A stretch of DNA of 8,721 nt from a candidate division SR1 bacterium (GTDB taxonomy: Bacteria; Patescibacteriota; Gracilibacteria; Absconditabacterales; Absconditicoccaceae), in the NCBI GenBank assembly GCA_002746475.1, contig PDOX01000018.1, positions 1 to 8,721 of the forward strand, written 5' to 3'. Shown piece after piece: positions 5,570 to 8,721 of this stretch. The first letter of the stretch is position 1. Each line of letters starts with the position of its first letter. The notes beneath the pieces are model-generated. The model made no database searches, was not told the origin of the DNA, and worked only from the letters and a program-made list of their open reading frames with translations. Both the position numbers and the translations under genes were made by a program.

Positions 5570-7240
5570 CTATCCTTCACAACCACTACAAGTAATTTTC
5601 TTGCTAAATTGTTGTGCAGCATTCATACTGTGCTGATAATACAAAGTCTTGATTCCTAATTTCCAAGCCTGAATATAGAGATAGTTCACCTCTTTGATCG
5701 GAGTTTGTGGACTAATCATTACATTTAACGATTGTGACTGATCAATAAATTTCTGTCTGTCAGCAGCTTGATAAATAATACTCATCTGATCTATTTCAGA
5801 GAAGGTCTTAAACACATCTTTCTCTTCTTGGGTCAAGAAATCCAAATGCTGAACAGATCCATCATTATCTCTGATACTCAACCACACATCCCTCGTATTT
5901 TGCCCTTTTGCTTCAAGTAATTTTTCTAGTTGTGGGTTTTTGATGGTTACTTTGAGTTTTGCAACATCTTTTACATAGCTGTTAGACATGTACGGCTCAA
6001 TACTTTGAGAAACCTGTCCAAGGATAAAAGCTGATGAAGTCGTTGGTGCAACCGCCATCAAGGTCGTATGTCTTCTTCCATATCCTTTCAAGATTTCTGG
6101 TTCTCCGTATTCTTTTGCCATTTTTTCAGAGGTTGCGTAGGCTCTTTTGTTTATCAATTCAAAAATTTCTTTGTTTAACTCTCTTGCCTGGAAACCATCA
6201 AAAGCAAACATTTTAGATTGCAACAAAGTATGCCATCCTAAAACTCATAACCCAATCGCTCTATTAGCCTTTGCGAACGCGTAAGCCTTTCTCATAAATT
6301 CAAAGGCAAGTTGTTCTTCTTTATTATCAGCATCTCTCAAATGTTCCATCTTGCTGATAAATTCACTCATTACTGCATCAAGGAAATATACCATAGTTTC
6401 TACCGCATCGGTATCTTTCCATTCTTCATATTTCGCCAAATTGATAGAAGACAGACAACATACAAATGACCAGTCTTCAGTAGATGGTAACATAATTTCA
6501 CTACACAAATTACTTGCATGAATTTTTAGATTTTTATCTTTATACACATCTACGGTATTTTTATTACAAGTATCAGAAAACAAAATATACGGATATCCCA
6601 TTTCCCCTCTTCTTTGCAATAATTTCGCCCAAGTCGCTCTCTTGTCAGCATCTCCATCAATCATTTCTTGCATCCATTCGTCATCAACGGTCACTCCATG
6701 GGTTAATTTCTGGATGGGATTTCCTTCTGTTCCAATATTCAAAAAATCCATAATATCAGGATGACTAATCGGCAAATACGGAGAAAATGAACCTCTTCTC
6801 ACATTTCCTTGGCTCACCACATCAATAATAGTCTCAAACAGTTCCATAAAATGCACAGCACCAGAACTTACTCCATTATTTTTGATTGGCGCACCTCTGT
6901 GTCTCAATGCCCCAAAATAACCAGAAGTTCCACCACCATATTTACTCATCATTCCAGCTTCTGCTTGGGTATAGAGGATTTCTCCCATATTGTCGCCAAT
7001 ATATGAACCAAAACAACTGATCGGCAACCCTCTTTTGAGTCCAAAATTTGACCAAACCGGTGATGCGAGAGAGTAGAATCCTCTTGCCATATAATCATAA
7101 AATTTATCTGCAAATCCATCTTTTTTCAATATCTTTTCTGCATGTTTTGCAATCTCCAAAATTCTTTCTTCTGGACTTACACCCTCTTGCAAATATCCAT
7201 TTGCGAGGAACTTTCTACTGTTTTCATTTAATCGTTTCAT
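5570..7240 (-). CDS. nrdA: class I ribonucleotide reductase, alpha (catalytic) subunit
   Basis: This enzyme reduces ribonucleotides to deoxyribonucleotides for DNA synthesis, with a radical passed from a NrdB/NrdF partner. The 556-residue protein is interrupted once by UGA at residue 332, in NRAIGL-G-VLGWH, where the family has glycine. Catalytic residues are all visible: Cys76 (PISCFGS), Asn244, Cys246 and Glu248 (NLCSEI), Cys261 (FVCCLSSINL), the radical-relay Tyr534-Tyr535 (KTLYYQHS), and a C-terminal CSGC pair (Cys551, Cys554) that would be re-reduced by thioredoxin. The protein begins directly at the region before the first catalytic motif, so the N-terminal ATP-cone that carries the overall activity site is absent, implying no dATP shut-off by that route. 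Only 1 of about 40 glycines is UGA. The beta subunit is not in the window. The stop is TAG. Confidence 0.96.
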
Positions 7241-7255
7241 AAGGTATATATAAGG

Positions 7256-7283
7256 TTAATAATAAAAGGTATTTTAATTTCAA
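7256..7283 (-). promoter_or_regulatory. candidate nrdA promoter
   Basis: On the minus strand, TTGAAA (complement of 7278-7283), a 16-base spacer and TATTAA (complement of 7256-7261). The start point would be near 7249, only about nine bases before the ATG, so the messenger would be nearly leaderless, consistent with the missing Shine-Dalgarno. No NrdR box was recognised. Confidence 0.45.
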
Positions 7284-7315
7284 TTTTTCTCTAACATTTT
7301 TTTTCTAACAAAGAC

Positions 7316-7343
7316 TTGATTTTTAAATATTTTTGGTTATATT
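7316..7343 (+). promoter_or_regulatory. promoter of the candidate small RNA
   Basis: TTGATT (7316-7321), a 16-base spacer and TATATT (7338-7343), on the strand opposite to the flanking genes. It has the same spacing as the promoters at 4217 and 947. The predicted start is near 7350, 11 bases before the hairpin stem. Confidence 0.55.
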
Positions 7344-7349
7344 CTTCAT

Positions 7350-7409
7350 CGTATTACGACGAGATAAGGACCGAACGGCTAACTACCTAAGGGCACTTAT
7401 CTCTTTTTT
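7350..7409 (+). ncRNA. candidate stand-alone small RNA
   Basis: A promoter-to-terminator unit of about 60 bases without any ORF. GAGATAAG (7361-7368) pairs perfectly with CTTATCTC (7396-7403), followed by TTTTTT (7404-7409). The 27-base loop is unusually GC-rich for this genome (GACCGAACGG, then CTAACTACCTAAGGGCA) and could hold a small inner pairing, such as CC with GG. Such a loop is a good candidate for base-pairing with a target or for ligand binding. No plus-strand gene follows, so it is not an obvious riboswitch leader. The 3' 13 bases are antisense to the end of the NYN gene. It matches no riboswitch, 6S or tmRNA pattern that I know. The 5' end is predicted, not observed. Confidence 0.5.
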
Positions 7410-7909
7410 GTATATTTAATTTTTTCTTTAACATTTTGTATGCTTAAATTCATTCAATACTCAGGTTGTATTTTTCTATATAGTGAAGAAAAATTTTTGT
7501 TTGGGAAAAGTATTTTTTTGAACTTATTTTTTTCTATCAAATATTTAACCGGTTTTATGTAATCTCAATCTCCAGAAACCAAAACAATTTTATCAAAATC
7601 TTTATTATCAGCATAGTTTTTCATCATTTCAAAACAAATATCAACATCTACATTTCATTTTTTCTTTCATTTCATATTTGAATTATGTTCTCTAAATACT
7701 ATGACAAATCAAGCTTCTTGTAATTTCGTATATAATTCTTCTTCATTTTCATCTAAAAATCACAAAAAATAATAAGCTTTCTCTACTTTAAATTTTCTCT
7801 CCAAATAAACTCTAAATCTCGTAAAGTCTATTTGTCGATTTTCAGAACTAGTTCATAAATGTAAATTTTGCCCATCTACAAATGCAATATTTTTTTCTAT
7901 ATAATTCAT
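7397..7909 (-). CDS. NYN-domain (PIN-like) putative ribonuclease
   Basis: This 170-residue protein is visible only when UGA is read as Gly; standard translation breaks it seven times. NYN proteins are metal-dependent RNases of the PIN fold. Acidic motifs are in order: IAFVDGQNL (Asp12), KGNVDVDICFEMM (Asp88, Asp90), and VLVSGDGDYIKPV (Asp114, Asp116), matching the LabA/DUF88-type signature. UGA provides Gly 19, 50, 67, 81, 85, 115 and 152, against only two GGN, and Gly115 lies between the catalytic-type aspartates. The basic KGKKKGN segment may contact RNA. ATG 7909 is the natural start, just before the domain's first strand. The TAA stop lies inside the stem of the plus-strand small RNA terminator. 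It is 90 bases downstream of the 128-residue gene, so it may share its transcript or have its own promoter. Confidence 0.88.
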
Positions 7910-7999
7910 AGTGGTTTAAATATGTAAAAAGGTAGAATCCAGTGTTTTTTAGAAGGTGTTTATTGTTTTTGTGTTTTCTTAACTATATTTGTTATCATA

Positions 8000-8386
8000 T
8001 TAACAGATATTTTTGAAATAATCAGTTTCTTTATTTCAATCCACAATAGTAAAAGCATTTTTTACTTCTTCAGGAGAGAAGATTTTTATGATTTTATATT
8101 TTCAAGAAGTAGTTTTATTGATATAATCTAATTTTAGTTCTTGAATATGACAATGTCACCAATAAAGCCATTTTCAATTAATGTTTTCTACTAAAAAGCA
8201 TCTTACGGGAGGAACAACAAAATTTCTCAGTCATTCTTTATTTTTAAACTCAAAAACTCTTCATTCTAGTTTATTAATACTATACGGGTTCTGTAAATGA
8301 TTCTTTATATCTAAGAATTCGGGAAATCCTTGTGCTTTTGTGATTTGTAATGTATCATTTAGTTCAAAAGTCGATGCTTTTGCCAT
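8000..8386 (-). CDS. unrecognised 128-residue protein, UGA-rich
   Basis: The frame runs from ATG 8386 to TAA 8000-8002 and holds six UGA codons (Gly 42, 52, 71, 77, 95, 117) against one GGA. There is no signal peptide and no membrane segment. Conserved-looking stretches are FELNDTLQITKAQGFPEFLD (7-26), FVVPPVRCFLVENINGKWLY (56-75), WGHCHIQEL (76-84), and TTSGKYKIIKIFSPEEVKNA. Alternating hydrophobic and polar residues suggest a beta-rich small domain. Cys63, Cys79, His78 and His80 could bind metal, but that is speculation. I believe similar proteins are annotated as hypothetical in other CPR genomes, but I cannot confirm it. It follows the partial gene by 29 bases and probably shares its operon. 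The coding call rests on the intact 128-codon frame in code 25. Confidence 0.75.
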
Positions 8387-8395
8387 GTTCTTTGT

Positions 8396-8419
8396 AAAAA
8401 TTAGAATATAAATTTCTAA
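8396..8419 (-). terminator. weak terminator-like hairpin between operon genes
   Basis: On the minus strand TTAGAA (complement of 8414-8419) pairs with TTCTAA (complement of 8401-8406), followed by five T (complement of 8396-8400). It overlaps the TAG stop of the partial gene. The stem has a single G-C pair, so it would terminate only partially at best. Confidence 0.25.
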
Positions 8420-8721
8420 TACCCCTTCGGAGGGAGTTTTTTCTTTCCTAGATGTTGCAATTTAAGATTAGAAAGCTGTTCTTGAATCATCTGAACAGTG
8501 CTTTTCAAATTAGCTATATCTCCTCATCTTGCTTGTACAATCTCATGCACTTCCTCAATTGTTTTTTCAAAATCATTGTTGTTCTTCTGATTGAGATCCT
8601 TTCGCATAATAGCTTTGAGGAACTGGGCAATATCCATATCTATCTTTATTTTCCCAAGATGAAGGAGTAAGGTAATAGCGGGATAACCTAAATATCACTT
8701 CCAGTAGCTTCCATTATCATT
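8416..8721 (-). CDS. unrecognised protein, C-terminal 101 residues
   Basis: The gene enters from the right edge and ends at TAG 8416-8418; the 5' part is outside the window. The frame stays open for all 102 codons in code 25, with UGA as Gly in SYWKGYLGYPA and in VQARGGDIA. Visible parts are a hydrophobic patch, GYLGYPAITLLLHLGKIKI, then a mostly helical region DFEKTIEEVHEIVQ, and a coiled-coil-like tail (LKSTVQMIQEQLSNLKLQ) ending in a basic KKKLPPKGY. An internal ATG (MDIAQFLKA) exists, but the open frame and ordered sequence upstream argue against it as the start. I cannot name the family. The gene is 29 bases ahead of the 128-residue gene. Confidence 0.7.

Noticed and set aside
7375..7385. 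Possible 16S rRNA fragment (CGGCTAACTAC)
   Set aside because: The match is only about 11 bases and its surroundings do not continue as rRNA.
7361..7403. Hairpin as the terminator of the minus-strand NYN gene
   Set aside because: On the minus strand the stem is not followed by a T-tract; the T6 run follows it only on the plus strand.
8422..8442. UUCG-type hairpin with T-tract on the plus strand
   Set aside because: No plus-strand gene precedes it, and the bases encode the KKKLPPKGY tail of the minus-strand gene, so it is probably coincidental.
8452..8670. Plus-strand 72-codon ORF
   Set aside because: It is antisense to the partial minus-strand gene, whose code-25 frame runs open to the window edge.

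Overview
The window comes from a bacterium that reads UGA as glycine (genetic code 25), which points to the Absconditabacteria (SR1) / Gracilibacteria (BD1-5) branch of the Patescibacteria (CPR). Under the standard code many genes break at in-frame TGA. Reading TGA as Gly restores whole proteins, and the TGA often falls exactly on a conserved family glycine: NRAIGLG in ribonucleotide reductase, SGDGDY in a NYN nuclease, LGSQGD and the FG before RNN in a DUF2238 protein, VGDKV and DGETV in a phosphatidylserine decarboxylase, and the residue before the C-terminal NKARQ helix of ATP synthase gamma. All twelve genes called with a visible 3' end stop at TAA (8) or TAG (4), never TGA. The DNA is AT-rich and starts mostly lack Shine-Dalgarno sequences.

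Layout: 14-121 is a folded REP/MITE-like inverted-repeat element. It is followed by a minus-strand AbiEi-like winged-helix gene (138-911) with a clear promoter. 1116-1435 holds a poorly resolved, possibly frameshifted small ORF ending in a terminator (1441-1465). 1487-4128 is a plus-strand operon: atpG, a NifU/IscU-like scaffold that has lost two of its three cysteines, a short phosphatidylserine decarboxylase with an Asn where the family has a catalytic Asp, and a DUF2238/YjdF membrane protein. It ends at a strong GAAA-loop terminator (4181-4206). A second promoter (4217-4244) drives three small genes. Two are paralogous two-helix membrane proteins with a charged helical tail, the third is an unrecognised 96-residue protein, and genes two and three are each preceded by a copy of one 46-47-base leader repeat. 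A bidirectional terminator (5482-5519) separates this unit from the convergent minus-strand nrdA gene (5570-7240).

7241-7396 is intergenic and contains, on the plus strand, a promoter followed about 60 bases later by an intrinsic terminator with no ORF between. This is a candidate stand-alone small RNA whose 3' end overlaps the end of the NYN gene. The right end (7397-8721) holds three minus-strand genes that use UGA heavily: a NYN-domain putative ribonuclease, an unrecognised 128-residue protein (6 of 7 glycines are UGA) and the C-terminal part of another unrecognised protein.

The central operon joins energy conversion (ATP synthase shaft), a degenerate Fe-S-scaffold-like protein and phospholipid head-group synthesis. 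nrdA supplies deoxynucleotides, but its radical-generating partner NrdB is not in the window, and neither are the other ATP synthase subunits. I found no tRNA, rRNA, CRISPR array or transposase gene.
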